Part shown: positions 23,916 through 35,768 of the stretch, one piece after another
Layout: each line of letters begins with the position of its first letter
How positions within the stretch are numbered: position 1 is the first letter of the stretch
The notes under the pieces: generated by a model
Database searches by the model: none
Told to the model about the DNA's origin: nothing
What the model saw: the letters and a program-made list of their open reading frames with translations, nothing else
Made by a program: the position numbers and the translations under genes
Source of the DNA: Phycisphaerales bacterium UBA6054
Lineage (GTDB): Bacteria > Planctomycetota > Phycisphaerae > Phycisphaerales > UBA1924
Length of the DNA: 43,898 bases
NCBI GenBank assembly: GCA_002429045.1
Contig: DIYM01000117.1
Location: 1-43,898 of the forward strand
Direction of reading: 5' to 3'

Positions 23916-25055
23916 TTAGCCCTTGATCCTCCCGACGAGCGACGCCGCCTTGACCTCGACGCCCTTGAGGATCGAGTCGAGCATGTCGCGGTTCGGGGCG
24001 TACTCGCGTGCGATGTGCATCGAGACCTGCTCCCGTTCGACGAGTTCGGCCAGGCACTGCGTGAAGGTCATCATGCCCTCGGCGCGGGATGACGAGATGA
24101 CCGCGGGCAGGTCCGAGTCGCGCTCGTCCCGGATGAGTTCGCGGACGGTCGGGGTCGTGATGAGCACCTCGGTCGCCGGGACCACCGATGTGCCGGTGAT
24201 CTCTTTGTTGGCGGGCACGAGCTTCTGGGCGCAGATGGCCTTCATGGTCGCGGCCAGCGAGTTGCGGATGAACGCCCGCTCCTCCTGCGGGAAGAACTCG
24301 AGCATGCGCCCGAACGCGCCCATGGTGTCCATCGTGTGCATGGTGGCGAATACGAGATGCCCGGTCTCCGCCGCCTGGATGGCGCTGAGAACCGTCTCCT
24401 TGTCGCGCATCTCGCCGATGAGGATGACGTCCGGGTCCTGGCGGACGATGTGGCGGAGCGCTTCGTGGAAGTCGGTCACATCGATGCCGATCTCACGCTG
24501 CGAGATGATCGATCTGTGCGGCGTGAAGCGGTACTCGACGGGGTCTTCGACGGTGATGATGTTTTCACCCCGGGTGTGGTTGATCTCGTCGAGCATCGCG
24601 GCCAGGGTGGAGCTCTTGCCCGATCCGGTCACGCCGACCACCAGCACGAGCCCCTCGCGTTCGCGTTGCACGATCTTCGAATAGACCGGCGGGAGATGGA
24701 GATCCTTGTACGATGGGATCTCCGCTTTGACGCGGCGGATGGCGGCGTGGGTGTGGTTGCCCGACCGGAGCATGTTGATGCGGAACCGGTCGCCCGGCTT
24801 CCCGTCCGCGGCGGGCAGGTGCCAGGCGAAGTCGAGATCACCCGTCCGGTCGAATGCCTCCTTCTGAGCTTCGCTGAGGATCGGATCGAGCAGGTGGTCC
24901 GCCTCGTCCTCGGACACCGGGTCGCCCTTGATGGGGTGTAGCTCGCCCCCGATGCGATAGGTCGGCGGAATGCCGACCTTGATGTGCAGGTCCGAGGCGT
25001 CGAGCCGGTCCATCGCCCCGAGGAGTTTTTTGATGTTCTGCGGTCCGTGGATCAT
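23916..25055 (-). CDS. pilT: Twitching-motility ATPase PilT
   Basis: Hexameric ATPase that retracts type IV pili at the inner membrane. The 379 residues contain the N-terminal ASDLHIKVG motif, Walker A GVTGSGKSS (141-149), the Asp box (IITVEDPVEY), Walker B DVILIGEMRD (209-218) and His box TGHLVFATMHT (231-241). The C-terminal region TVRELIRDE followed by MTFTQCLAELVERE matches the PilT-type AIRNLIRE signature with changes, which favours PilT over PilB, though PilU remains possible. ATG 25055 is supported by GGAGG six bases upstream; the 24-codon extension is not used. It is not in an obvious pilus operon. Confidence 0.93.
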   Translation of the reverse strand: MIHGPQNIKKLLGAMDRLDASDLHIKVGIPPTYRIGGELHPIKGDPVSEDEADHLLDPILSEAQKEAFDRTGDLDFAWHLPAADGKPGDRFRINMLRSGNHTHAAIRRVKAEIPSYKDLHLPPVYSKIVQREREGLVLVVGVTGSGKSSTLAAMLDEINHTRGENIITVEDPVEYRFTPHRSIISQREIGIDVTDFHEALRHIVRQDPDVILIGEMRDKETVLSAIQAAETGHLVFATMHTMDTMGAFGRMLEFFPQEERAFIRNSLAATMKAICAQKLVPANKEITGTSVVPATEVLITTPTVRELIRDERDSDLPAVISSSRAEGMMTFTQCLAELVEREQVSMHIAREYAPNRDMLDSILKGVEVKAASLVGRIKG

Positions 25056-25154
25056 GCGTTGCCTCCAGAGCGTGCAGCGCCCAAGCTTACCAGATCCAAG
25101 CGGGATCCCGCAGGCATGATCGTGCACCGATCCCGGCCGCGATCCGGGTTGTGA

Positions 25155-25565
25155 TCAGGGCCGGTTAGCCGGGAACTGGCGGATGTACGCGATGACATCG
25201 AGGATCTGCTCGTCGCTGAGCTCCTCCTCCTTGAACCCACCGCGGGGGGGCATCGGCACCCCGCCCGGCACCTCACGCCCCTCGATGACGTACCGGAGCA
25301 GTTGATCGTCGGTCTGGGAACGGACAAACTCGTTGTCGGTGAGGTTCTGTCCGTTGTTGGGCAGCCCCTTGGCGTCCGTTCCGTGGCAGGCGGCGCAGGT
25401 CCTGATGAAGGTGTTGCGCCCGTTCATGAGCGTCGCTCTGGAGACGGTGGGTGCCGGGGCGGCCGCGGGCTCTTCTTCGCCGCCGCAACCGCCGATGAAC
25501 AGCAAGCCGGGCGAAACAAACACAGCGGCGATGACGGCGGCTCGGGGGAGGCGGCGGGGGATCAT
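25155..25565 (-). CDS. Cytochrome c lipoprotein
   Basis: A 136-residue exported monohaem cytochrome c. The N-terminus is a lipoprotein signal (VFVSPGLLFIGGC), followed by an Ala/Pro linker and one c-type haem site CAACH, with a distal ligand Met in VPMPPRGGF. The ending DEQILDVIAYIRQFP is typical of class I small cytochromes such as cytochrome c6/c551-like domains. It should be membrane-tethered in the periplasm and carry electrons. AAAGG lies about eight bases before the ATG, and a -35/-10 pair is present at 25608-25636. It diverges from a GT2 gene; no oxidase gene is adjacent. Confidence 0.92.
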   Translation of the reverse strand: MIPRRLPRAAVIAAVFVSPGLLFIGGCGGEEEPAAAPAPTVSRATLMNGRNTFIRTCAACHGTDAKGLPNNGQNLTDNEFVRSQTDDQLLRYVIEGREVPGGVPMPPRGGFKEEELSDEQILDVIAYIRQFPANRP

Positions 25566-25607
25566 GGGCGGCCTTTCAGCTTCTGATGTCGTTGATGCAA
25601 ACGCTGG

Positions 25608-25636
25608 ATCGTATCCCTCATCCATCGACTGGCCAA
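25608..25636 (-). promoter_or_regulatory. Sigma-70-like promoter of the cytochrome gene
   Basis: On the minus strand TTGGCC (25636-25631), 17 bases, TACGAT (25613-25608). Four of six bases match each consensus box and the spacing is ideal. The leader would be about 36 bases. Confidence 0.35.
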
Positions 25637-25680
25637 CGACTTGTGGATTCGTGCCTGCCTGTGCACCGATGATCCTCCGC

Positions 25681-26688
25681 ATGACGATCAGTGTCATCAT
25701 CCCGACCCGCCCGGACGACGACCGTGTGGTTTCTCGGTGTGTCGCTCCGTTGCTCGAGCAAGTGCATGATGGCGACGAGGTGATCGTGAGCGTGGACGGG
25801 CCCGTGTGCCCGGGGCGTTTCGAGAACACGGGAGCCGGCACGGTCATGGGTGGTCCGGTCGCGGGGCCGGGTGCGGCGCGCAATCGTGGGCTGCGTGCCG
25901 CAACGGGCGCGGTGGTCTTGTTTCTGAACGACGACGTGGTCGCCGAGCCCGGGCTGCTGGACGCTCACCGGAGAGCGCACGCCGGGCCCGATCGGGCCCG
26001 CATGGTCCTTGGCTCGGCGCCGTGGCACATCCCGGACGACGACCGGGTGATCGACAGGCTGCTGCGCGAGACCTCGATGATCTTTTTCTATGACCGGATG
26101 GGCGGCTCGATCGCGGATCACGACTGGGGTTTTCGGCACGCCTGGACGCTGAACCTCTCGCTGCCACGCTCGATCGCCTTGCCGTATGACACCGCGCTCT
26201 CCAAGCCCATGTTCGACGATCTCGAGTGGGCTTTCCGCGTGCACCAGCGGTACGGCGCCCCGGTGTTGTATCGCCCGGAGGCGTGCGTGGTGCATCACCA
26301 TCGGTACACGCCGGAACAGGTCTTCCGCCGGGAGGTCGTCCTCGGGCATCAGATCCGTGCGTTGACAGTCGCCAACCCGGCGTGCGCCGCGGCCGTGTTC
26401 GGCGACCGGTTCCCGATCGGACCGGCGCACGGTGCCGGATGCACCCCCGACCTGAAGGGCAGTGCGGGCGAGGCGAGCGCTGCCTTCGAACGGTTCGAGG
26501 CGGTCTGCGGCCAGCCGGCGGACTCGATCACGGGCGGCGCGTTGGGTGAGTTGTACGACGGTTCGCGTGTGTGGCGTGACTGGGCACGCCGTGGTGGTTT
26601 CGCGGCGGCGTGCGCCGGCGCACGGTGCGACGAGGCGGCGACCGACCTGACCGAACAGCTGCGCGCGGGATCCGCGAGACCGGCCTGA
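25681..26688 (+). CDS. Family 2 glycosyltransferase
   Basis: A 335-residue GT-A fold glycosyltransferase using a nucleotide sugar. It starts with MTISVIIPTRP, has the donor-site Asp in VIVSVDGP, the GPGAARNRGL segment and the DxD-like metal motif FLNDDV, followed by the acceptor region with HAWTLNLSLPRSIALPYD and a DDLEWAFRVHQRYG block carrying the catalytic acidic residues. The C-terminal 80 residues are helical. It converges with the three-gene glycosyltransferase operon, so it may act in the same surface glycan pathway. The ATG at 25681 starts the conserved domain but has no good ribosome site. Donor and acceptor unknown. Confidence 0.9.
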   Translation: MTISVIIPTRPDDDRVVSRCVAPLLEQVHDGDEVIVSVDGPVCPGRFENTGAGTVMGGPVAGPGAARNRGLRAATGAVVLFLNDDVVAEPGLLDAHRRAHAGPDRARMVLGSAPWHIPDDDRVIDRLLRETSMIFFYDRMGGSIADHDWGFRHAWTLNLSLPRSIALPYDTALSKPMFDDLEWAFRVHQRYGAPVLYRPEACVVHHHRYTPEQVFRREVVLGHQIRALTVANPACAAAVFGDRFPIGPAHGAGCTPDLKGSAGEASAAFERFEAVCGQPADSITGGALGELYDGSRVWRDWARRGGFAAACAGARCDEAATDLTEQLRAGSARPA

Positions 26689-26727
26689 GATCCGAGGTGA
26701 GCCCGACCCCGCCTCGTTGTTGCAGAC

Positions 26728-28260
26728 TCAGCCGATCGCTTCTTCCGTGCCCGCTCGTGCCGGTCCGTAGAGACGGACGACCCGCAGCCCGATACGCTCG
26801 TAGACCGATCGGCGGGACCATACGGCGTCCTCGTGCAACCACGAACTGATCAGGACCGTGCCGGCATCCGGGGGAACATCCTCGGGGCGGACGACGGGAA
26901 CACCGAGCATCGAACCGCCCCACCTCTCCGCATCGTCGTCCGCGATCAGGCCGACTCGGACCCCCATCCGCATCATCGTCGGCCAGGCGGCCCGGGTGTG
27001 CGCGCCGGCCCCGTGCAAGGCGATGGCGTGATCGGGCAGCAACGGCAAGACGCACGCGATCCGCGCCTCCAGATCGTCCGGCACTGTGAACGCCGCGGCC
27101 CGCTCGGGATCGCGGGCGACCGCTGACCACGCCCGGCGGTTGTGATCTGTGCTCGTCGCGGCGCCCAACCCCGAGCGCACCCTGTCCGCGTACCGATCGA
27201 ACGAAAAAGCCTCCCGCGCGTTCCGCGCCGCCCTCGGCGACATGGCGCAGAGTTCCGATCTGGATCTTGCCGCGATCGCTTCGGCGAACCCCTCGGCCGC
27301 GGCCTGATCGTCTTCTTCCGGATCCACCGCGACCACGATCCCGTCGACGCCGTCGCGGAGACCCTCGCTCGAGCCGCCGGGGGTGACCACGGGCACGCAG
27401 CCGTGCAACGCCGCCTCGATGCGGGCGATCCCGAGCCCCTCGCTCCGCGAGGGCTGCAGGAGCAGATCGTGGGAGCGGTAGAACGCCGGGAGGTCCGAGC
27501 GTGGGCGGGCACCATGCATCTGCGTGGCGTGTTGCACACCGAGTTGTTCGATCGTCGAGTCGAGTTGGTCCCGAGCGGGCCCGTCTCCGACTATGGAGAG
27601 TGTCGCGCCGCATCGCTTGTTGCGCAGTCGCTCCAGGATGCGCGGGAGCGAGAGGACCCGCTTCTGGAACGCGTCAAGCCGGCCGACATAGAGCATCCGG
27701 AGCGGGCCGACGGTCGGCGCACGCGACGCGCGGTCATCGCCCGCGAGGTCGGTCCCGGTCGGGATCACGGCGATCGAGCCCGGGGCGGACACGCCCGCAT
27801 CGACGAGCGCCTGCTCGGCCGCCCGGCTGACGCACACGATCCGCGCAAGGCACGGGGCGAATCGGCGGATCAGCTCGATGTCGTGGCGGATATTCGCGTG
27901 CACCCAGCCGACGATCGCTTGGTTGGGCTGGCGTGTCGCGTCGAGCGCGGACGAGGCCGCGGCGTAGGCGATCCCGGAGAGTTGTGGGAGCACCACGAGC
28001 CCGCCGGGCGAAGCGTCGTGAAGCTGAGACACGGCGTGCCCGATCCCGTCTCGCAGCGACCCGAGCGTCGGGCCCGCATCCAGCGTCAAGACACCGGGCG
28101 GCCATCGTTTCTGCCCGACACCCGGGCCGACGACAGCGGTGCGCCATCCTCCGGCCGAGAGGGCTTGCATCGTGATGACCGCCCAGGAGGTGACCCCTCC
28201 CAACGCGCCGCCGTCGGGGAGCACGAAGACCGCTCCGCGCGTGGTATCCTCGGTGTTCAT
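26728..28260 (-). CDS. Family 4-type glycosyltransferase with C-terminal HTR domain
   Basis: A 510-residue GT-B glycosyltransferase. The N-terminal Rossmann half has LPDGGALGGVTSWAVIT, VHANIRHDIELI and VCVSRAAEQ; the C-terminal half has MLYVGRLDAFQKRVLSLPRIL, LSIVGDGPARDQL and the donor-binding LLQPSRSEGLGIARIEAALHG with its E-x7-E pattern. After residue 410 comes an extra domain: HGAGAHTR, LIADDDAERWGGSM, PVVRPEDV and VLISSW, homologous to the end of the protein at 29176-30291. Its ATG overlaps the previous stop (ATGA). It is the last gene of the operon 30291-26728. The extra domain probably has a Rossmann fold; its role is unknown. Confidence 0.88.
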   Translation of the reverse strand: MNTEDTTRGAVFVLPDGGALGGVTSWAVITMQALSAGGWRTAVVGPGVGQKRWPPGVLTLDAGPTLGSLRDGIGHAVSQLHDASPGGLVVLPQLSGIAYAAASSALDATRQPNQAIVGWVHANIRHDIELIRRFAPCLARIVCVSRAAEQALVDAGVSAPGSIAVIPTGTDLAGDDRASRAPTVGPLRMLYVGRLDAFQKRVLSLPRILERLRNKRCGATLSIVGDGPARDQLDSTIEQLGVQHATQMHGARPRSDLPAFYRSHDLLLQPSRSEGLGIARIEAALHGCVPVVTPGGSSEGLRDGVDGIVVAVDPEEDDQAAAEGFAEAIAARSRSELCAMSPRAARNAREAFSFDRYADRVRSGLGAATSTDHNRRAWSAVARDPERAAAFTVPDDLEARIACVLPLLPDHAIALHGAGAHTRAAWPTMMRMGVRVGLIADDDAERWGGSMLGVPVVRPEDVPPDAGTVLISSWLHEDAVWSRRSVYERIGLRVVRLYGPARAGTEEAIG

Positions 28261-29174
28261 CCGGGCGCCCGCTGCTTGGGCACGCTGGGCTTTGCGGCTT
28301 GGAGCGCTCGCGGCAACCCCCAGAGTTCGAGACCTTCGAACGCGGCCGGGCCGTGCTCCTCCCAGAACCGCAGCACTTCGGACTCGTGCCAGGGTGGCTG
28401 ATCGAAGCGGATCATGCGCCGAAGGTGGCGGTATCCGCTCCACCACTCATCGGGGGCACTCGCGAGCCCGAGGCCCGATCGGTCGACCGCCTGGTTGTAC
28501 ATCGCGTCGATCTCCGACGGCGGCTTGCGTCCCGGGAAGCGGACCGTCTCGGACATCTTGTACCAGGCGTGCTTGGCGATGAGTCGGCGGCGATCCGCGA
28601 ACTGGAGGTGCATGACGCCGCCCCGCGATTGATCGGCGAACGGTCGCAGTCTCTCGGCTCGCGTGCCGCGGGGCGTCTGATGCATGTCGTACCCGTCGCG
28701 ATAGGACCGGTACCCGATCTCGGGATGATCGGCGAACGCGAACGCTTTGAAGTTGTTCGTCCACACGCTGTCGTCATCGCGGAACGCGTCGAGGCTCTCC
28801 CACATCGCCAGCCAGGGCAGTTCCATCGCCCTCCCCGGCTCGAGTGATGCGATCGCCTCCCGCACGGGCTCGATCATGTGATGGCAGAGGATCTCGTCGG
28901 CGTCGATCCAGAAGAAGTGGGTGCCGCCCTCTTCCCTGCCCGTGTCGAGCGTCCGCTGGCGGATCGCCGCCTCGTTGTAGTGGCGCCCCTCCCAGGATGC
29001 GTTCACGATCCGCCCCGGGTGCTCGGCCGACACGCGGTCGATGATCTCGGGCGTGCGGTCTGCCGAGTCGTGATCCAGCACGACCACGCGATCGACCAGC
29101 ATGAGGGCTGCCCGCAGCGAGGCGTCCAGCACCCACTGCTCGTCACGCACGTGCATCAGCCCGATGAGGCGCAC
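28257..29174 (-). CDS. GT2-like glycosyltransferase
   Basis: A 305-residue enzyme with a GT-A fold. It opens MRLIGLMHVRDEQWVLDASLRAAL, has VVVLDHDSADRTPEII as the donor-binding strand and loop, and the metal motif FFWIDADEIL (DAD). The second half is rich in Trp, His and Arg (WYKMSETVRFPGR, GYRHLRRMIRFDQPPWHES), as in glycosyltransferases acting on lipid-linked or protein glycans. It starts one base after the upstream stop and overlaps the downstream gene by four bases, so it is the middle gene of a tight operon. It lacks the HTR domain of its neighbours. Substrate unknown. Confidence 0.85.
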   Translation of the reverse strand: MRLIGLMHVRDEQWVLDASLRAALMLVDRVVVLDHDSADRTPEIIDRVSAEHPGRIVNASWEGRHYNEAAIRQRTLDTGREEGGTHFFWIDADEILCHHMIEPVREAIASLEPGRAMELPWLAMWESLDAFRDDDSVWTNNFKAFAFADHPEIGYRSYRDGYDMHQTPRGTRAERLRPFADQSRGGVMHLQFADRRRLIAKHAWYKMSETVRFPGRKPPSEIDAMYNQAVDRSGLGLASAPDEWWSGYRHLRRMIRFDQPPWHESEVLRFWEEHGPAAFEGLELWGLPRALQAAKPSVPKQRAPG

Positions 29175-29175
29175 G

Positions 29176-30291
29176 TCAGGCGACCCCCGCCGGAGTCTGA
29201 TAGAGCGGGATCACACGGACACCTCGGCCGGCGAACACCGCCGATCGCTCGAGCAGGCGGGGCTCCATCGCGTCTGACGACAGGATGACGGCATCGATGC
29301 CCAGCGCGATCGCGTCCGATGGCGTCACCACCGGGTAGTTCCACATCGAACCACCCACCCTCGCGGGGTCGTCGTCGATGAACGCGGCGATCTCGACGGG
29401 CGGGGCGCAGAAGGCGCCGCCGGCGCGCCGGGTGTGCTGCCCGCAGCCGTACACCGCGACGCGGCGGAAACCCCAGGAGGCGCAGTCCCCGAGAGCGTCG
29501 CGGATGCGCTGTTCTGCCCGGTCGCTGGAGCCGCCGTGCTGGCCTTGGTACGCCGATTCGGCGCGACCGCGATACTCGCGCCGGAACACACCCAGGTCGA
29601 GCAGCCCTGGATCGTCCGCGGGTGCGGCGCCGGGGAAGCCCGACCGGCTCCTCGCGATGAACGTCAGGCAGTCCCGCTCGTGGTGCCCGGCGGCGGACTC
29701 GACCCAGTACGCCGGCGCGGGGCGTCCGGAGCGGAGGAAGTGATCGTGGAACTGGCTCAGGTCCGGGCGCTCCAGGAACCTCCCGGCGCACCGGCTGACC
29801 CAGTACAGTTCGTCGTCTGCCCACTGCTGGTGGTATGAGTCGCACAGACCGCCCGATCCGGCGTACATCCGGCGCATCCAGTCCCGCCCGATCCACGGGC
29901 TCCCGCAGATCGTCCGTGTCGCTTCGAAGTCATCCCCGGTCGGCTGCATCACGCCGAAGGTCCCCCCGAAGTGATCCAGGAACTGCTCGGCGATCTCGCC
30001 CGCCCGGGCGCCTGGATCCGGGAGCATGTCGTCGCCCCCCGCCACGATCACCGGGCATGTCTCGGGGACCGCCTCGTGGAACAGCGTGTTGATCGAGCCG
30101 GCCCAGCCCGGGTACCGGTCCCGGGCGATCAACGCGTCACAATCGACGGAGAACCGGGCACGGTCCTGCAGGATCGCGACCTTGTAGCCCTGGTCCCGCC
30201 ACGCCCGGGCGCACTCGGCGGCGTTCGCGGCGTTCGCGCTGGGCATCACGTACCAGACATCTTCGGCAGACCATTTCCTGCGACGGGCCAT
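29176..30291 (-). CDS. Probable glycosyltransferase with C-terminal HTR domain
   Basis: A 371-residue protein. The N-terminal part (WYVMPSANAANAAECARAWRDQGYKVAILQD) and VIVAGGDDMLPD, with a DD metal-type motif, suggest a GT-A-like glycosyltransferase, although the family is not obvious; WADDELYWVSRCAGRF and FHDHFLRSGRP follow. Residues from about 275 form a second domain: VAVYGCGQHTR, AAFIDDDPARVGGSM, YPVVTPSD and AVILSSDAMEP, clearly homologous to the C-terminus of the protein at 26728-28260. ATG 30291 is chosen; the frame upstream (to 30462) is rich in random-looking Arg/Ala. It is the first gene of the three-gene operon. The first domain is a likely, not certain, assignment. Confidence 0.7.
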   Translation of the reverse strand: MARRRKWSAEDVWYVMPSANAANAAECARAWRDQGYKVAILQDRARFSVDCDALIARDRYPGWAGSINTLFHEAVPETCPVIVAGGDDMLPDPGARAGEIAEQFLDHFGGTFGVMQPTGDDFEATRTICGSPWIGRDWMRRMYAGSGGLCDSYHQQWADDELYWVSRCAGRFLERPDLSQFHDHFLRSGRPAPAYWVESAAGHHERDCLTFIARSRSGFPGAAPADDPGLLDLGVFRREYRGRAESAYQGQHGGSSDRAEQRIRDALGDCASWGFRRVAVYGCGQHTRRAGGAFCAPPVEIAAFIDDDPARVGGSMWNYPVVTPSDAIALGIDAVILSSDAMEPRLLERSAVFAGRGVRVIPLYQTPAGVA

Positions 30292-30578
30292 GCTCGATAC
30301 ATCGACCCGCGTCGGCCCGCCGAGCGAGAAAACGGCCCGGAATTGGGCGGCCACTCCGCGATCCGCGTGGGCGCTCCGCCCGAGTGCTGCCCACGCTCGG
30401 CAGGGGCGGGCGGGTCCCGATGTCCGTCCGCAACGCTGGGCGCGATGGTCTCCCGGCGGCACGAGCCCTCGGTGCCGATCGAGCCCGATGAATCGGCATC
30501 CGGTGTGGGGGCATCCGACGATCGCGGCGGTTCTCAGCCCGCCGGTCCGAGCCCCGTCTCAAGCGAGCGGGCGTGGTC
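30292..30578. other. 287-base gap without a recognised gene
   Basis: This region between the glycan operon start and the M28 peptidase stop must hold the operon promoter. Open frames exist on both strands but have shadow-like composition. No convincing -35/-10 pair, repeat or terminator was found. Confidence 0.5.
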
Positions 30579-32612
30579 TCACCGGCCCTTCAGTGTCACC
30601 CCGAGCGTGATCTCTTCCCCGTCACGGATCACCCCGACTCTGACCTCGTCGCCCGGCTCGTGCTGGGCGAGCAGTTGCATCCAGCTTTGCATGTCGGTGA
30701 GCTTCTGCCCGTCCCACCGGACCAGGCGGTCTCCGGCGAGCACGCCGCCCTCGGCGGCGGCGCTGCCGGGGGTGACATCCCCGACGGGGATGCCGGGCTC
30801 ATCCTCGCTGTAGCTTCCGGGCATGATCCCGAAGCGGACCTTGATGCTGCTCATCGGGCTGGGCGCCTGGCTCGACTCCTGCTGGTAGAACCCGAATCGC
30901 TCTGGGTACGTCGCGTATGCGGCGACCATCTCCGCGTACAGGCGGACCGCCTTGGTCGCTCCGACGCGGTTGATCTTGTCGCTGGTGTCCTCCGGGGTGT
31001 GGTAGTCGGAGTGCAGCCCGTCGATGTGGCTGAAGATGACCGGGATCCCCGCGCGGTAGAACACGGTGTGATCGCTGGCACCGCTCATCCGCTCGGGCGC
31101 ACGGACGTCGAGGCCCGAGCCTTCGAACATCGGTGTGAAGAAGTCGCGCATGCCCACGCCCGTGTCCAGGCCGGCGACGACGAGCCGTTCATCTTCGATG
31201 CGTCCGATCATGTCCCAGTTGAGCATGACCGCGTGGCTGCCGGCGTCCGCGATCGGGTCGTTGACGTAGTGACGGGCCCCGTGGAGCCCGCTCTCTTCCC
31301 CGTCGAAGAGCATGAGGAGCAGCGAGCGGCGGTCGCCCTCGCTTTGGGCTGTCATCTCCGAGAGGATGTCCGCGAGCAGGAGCACGCCCGCCGAGCCCGA
31401 CGCGTTGTCGTCGGCGCCGGGATGGAGGCTGCCCTGAGCGTTCTCGCGTGCGGTGCCCCGCAGCCCGTACCCGACATGGTCGTAGTGGGCGCCGATCACG
31501 ACGTACTCGTCGGCGAGGTCGCCCCGCCCGGGCAGGATTCCGGCGACGTTGAACGCGACGCGGTCGATCGTCTCCATCTCAACGTTGAGGCTGATCGCTC
31601 CCCCGGGGATATCCAGGTCGATCGCACCCCGGTTGGACCGTTCGACGAGCGATCCGAGGGTGAGTTCCGGGTCGCCCGAGCGGTCGAGGATGCGCTGGGC
31701 GATGTCCGGTGTGATGTGGATCACCGGCGCATCGAACTTGGGCGCCTTGGCGCCGAGCCCGCCGCGTGTGACGCGGGTCGAGTCGACGGTCTCGAGGATC
31801 CCGGCTCGCTCGTCGTTGGTCGCGGGCGGTGTGACGATCAGCACCGCGGCGGCGCCGCGACGGATCAGGGCGCTCGCCTTGTTTGGCATGCGGCTGTGGT
31901 GGGTGAAGCCGTCGTCCCGCCAGAGCGAGTTGCCCTGATCGTCCATCGGCTCTTTGTCCAGACAGAGGACGATCTGACCGTCGAAGCGGGCGTTGGGCGC
32001 AAAGCCCAGGAAAGCGCTGGCGCCGGTCACGATGGCGTAGCCGGCGAACGCGACCGGCGCGGTCACGTCGGCATCGCCCGAGTAAGCGAGCACCGAGAAG
32101 TCGATGCCGTGGTCGAGCGGCACGCCGTCCACGGACATCTCGGTGGTCGTGGCGCGGACCTCCTGCCCGACGGAGAACCCCTGACGCCAGGCCTGGAACG
32201 GGTCGCGGACCCCGATCCCGTCCGCGCTCGTGACAGCCTTGGGGAACGCGGGGGTGAGCCCGAGTTCCGCGAAGTGCGCCTCGATCAGCCCTGCCGCCTT
32301 CTCGATGCCCTCGGAGCCCGGGGACCGCCCCTCGTACGCGGGGTCGGAGAGTTCGGTCATCGTCGCCCGATACCACCCGACCAGGCCCGCGTCGACCGGT
32401 GGCAGTTCGCGGGGGCTGCCGGCTTGACGCTCCTGGGCTGGGCGGCTGTCTTTGAGCCGGTTCTTGGCCCGCTCCTGGCGGACGTCCTCGGGCGACACGG
32501 GCTGTGAGAGCCCTGCCAGGCACAGCCCGGACCCGAGCAACGCGAACGCGGCCGCGAGGGCGAGGCGGGGACGGAACGCGGGCATCCGGTGGCGGTTGCG
32601 GGTCGAAGTCAT
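30579..32612 (-). CDS. Secreted M28 metallopeptidase with PA and PDZ domains
   Basis: A 677-residue exported zinc aminopeptidase-type enzyme. A signal peptide (LALAAAFALLGSGLCLAG) is followed by a linker, a PA-type insert (VAFAGYAIVTGA, ALIRRGAAAVLIVTPP), then the M28 catalytic domain: HYDHVG, PGADDNASG, DGEESGLHG, NWDMIG and SDYHTPEDT supply the two-zinc ligands and the catalytic Glu. A C-terminal PDZ domain (GIPVGDVTPGSAAAEGGVLAGDRLVRW) ends the protein. ATG 32612 is supported by GGAGG six bases upstream; the 49-codon extension is rejected. It probably digests peptides outside the inner membrane. It diverges from gcvP. Confidence 0.92.
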   Translation of the reverse strand: MTSTRNRHRMPAFRPRLALAAAFALLGSGLCLAGLSQPVSPEDVRQERAKNRLKDSRPAQERQAGSPRELPPVDAGLVGWYRATMTELSDPAYEGRSPGSEGIEKAAGLIEAHFAELGLTPAFPKAVTSADGIGVRDPFQAWRQGFSVGQEVRATTTEMSVDGVPLDHGIDFSVLAYSGDADVTAPVAFAGYAIVTGASAFLGFAPNARFDGQIVLCLDKEPMDDQGNSLWRDDGFTHHSRMPNKASALIRRGAAAVLIVTPPATNDERAGILETVDSTRVTRGGLGAKAPKFDAPVIHITPDIAQRILDRSGDPELTLGSLVERSNRGAIDLDIPGGAISLNVEMETIDRVAFNVAGILPGRGDLADEYVVIGAHYDHVGYGLRGTARENAQGSLHPGADDNASGSAGVLLLADILSEMTAQSEGDRRSLLLMLFDGEESGLHGARHYVNDPIADAGSHAVMLNWDMIGRIEDERLVVAGLDTGVGMRDFFTPMFEGSGLDVRAPERMSGASDHTVFYRAGIPVIFSHIDGLHSDYHTPEDTSDKINRVGATKAVRLYAEMVAAYATYPERFGFYQQESSQAPSPMSSIKVRFGIMPGSYSEDEPGIPVGDVTPGSAAAEGGVLAGDRLVRWDGQKLTDMQSWMQLLAQHEPGDEVRVGVIRDGEEITLGVTLKGR

Positions 32613-32724
32613 CGGGAGCCTCCGCGGCAGTGTACCGCGCCGATTCGAGCCGGCTTCGCGGGCTCTCTGAAAGCGCTCGGGCGTGTTTGGCTTCATACGA
32701 TCGTGCGGTGCCCGACGAGGGATA

Positions 32725-32781
32725 CCCGAGGCGGCTCGGGCGGGCCGACGACACCACATCGCCTCGCCGGCTCAGGCCGGC
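32725..32781 (+). promoter_or_regulatory. Structured part of the gcvP leader
   Basis: CCCGAG-GCGG-CTCGGG (32725-32740) can form a 6-bp hairpin. CGAGGCG inside it (32727-32733) is also perfectly complementary to CGCCTCG (32760-32766), so the two pairings exclude each other. GCCGGC-TCAG-GCCGGC (32766-32781) forms a further 6-bp hairpin. A -10-like TACGAT lies at 32696-32701. CTCAGGC and AGGACCG recall the 3' part of a glycine riboswitch, but the conserved core is missing. Confidence 0.3.
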
Positions 32782-32855
32782 AGACAGGACCGCTGATGAC
32801 CGTGACGACACGACCGGCTTCTCCGTCTTCGAACTCATCGGGAGGTATCGATCCG

Positions 32856-35726
<2,871 letters not shown>

Positions 35727-35768
35727 GCGAGAGATCGTCACTCCGTTCAAGAGCAGTAACCGAAGAGC

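Noticed and set aside
30573..32507. Long plus-strand open frame opposite the M28 peptidase
   Set aside because: Shadow of a complete, motif-bearing peptidase gene.
32760..32800. Canonical glycine riboswitch before gcvP
   Set aside because: Only CTCAGGC and AGGACCG resemble it; the conserved ACCGAAGG-type core and the 5' half are missing.
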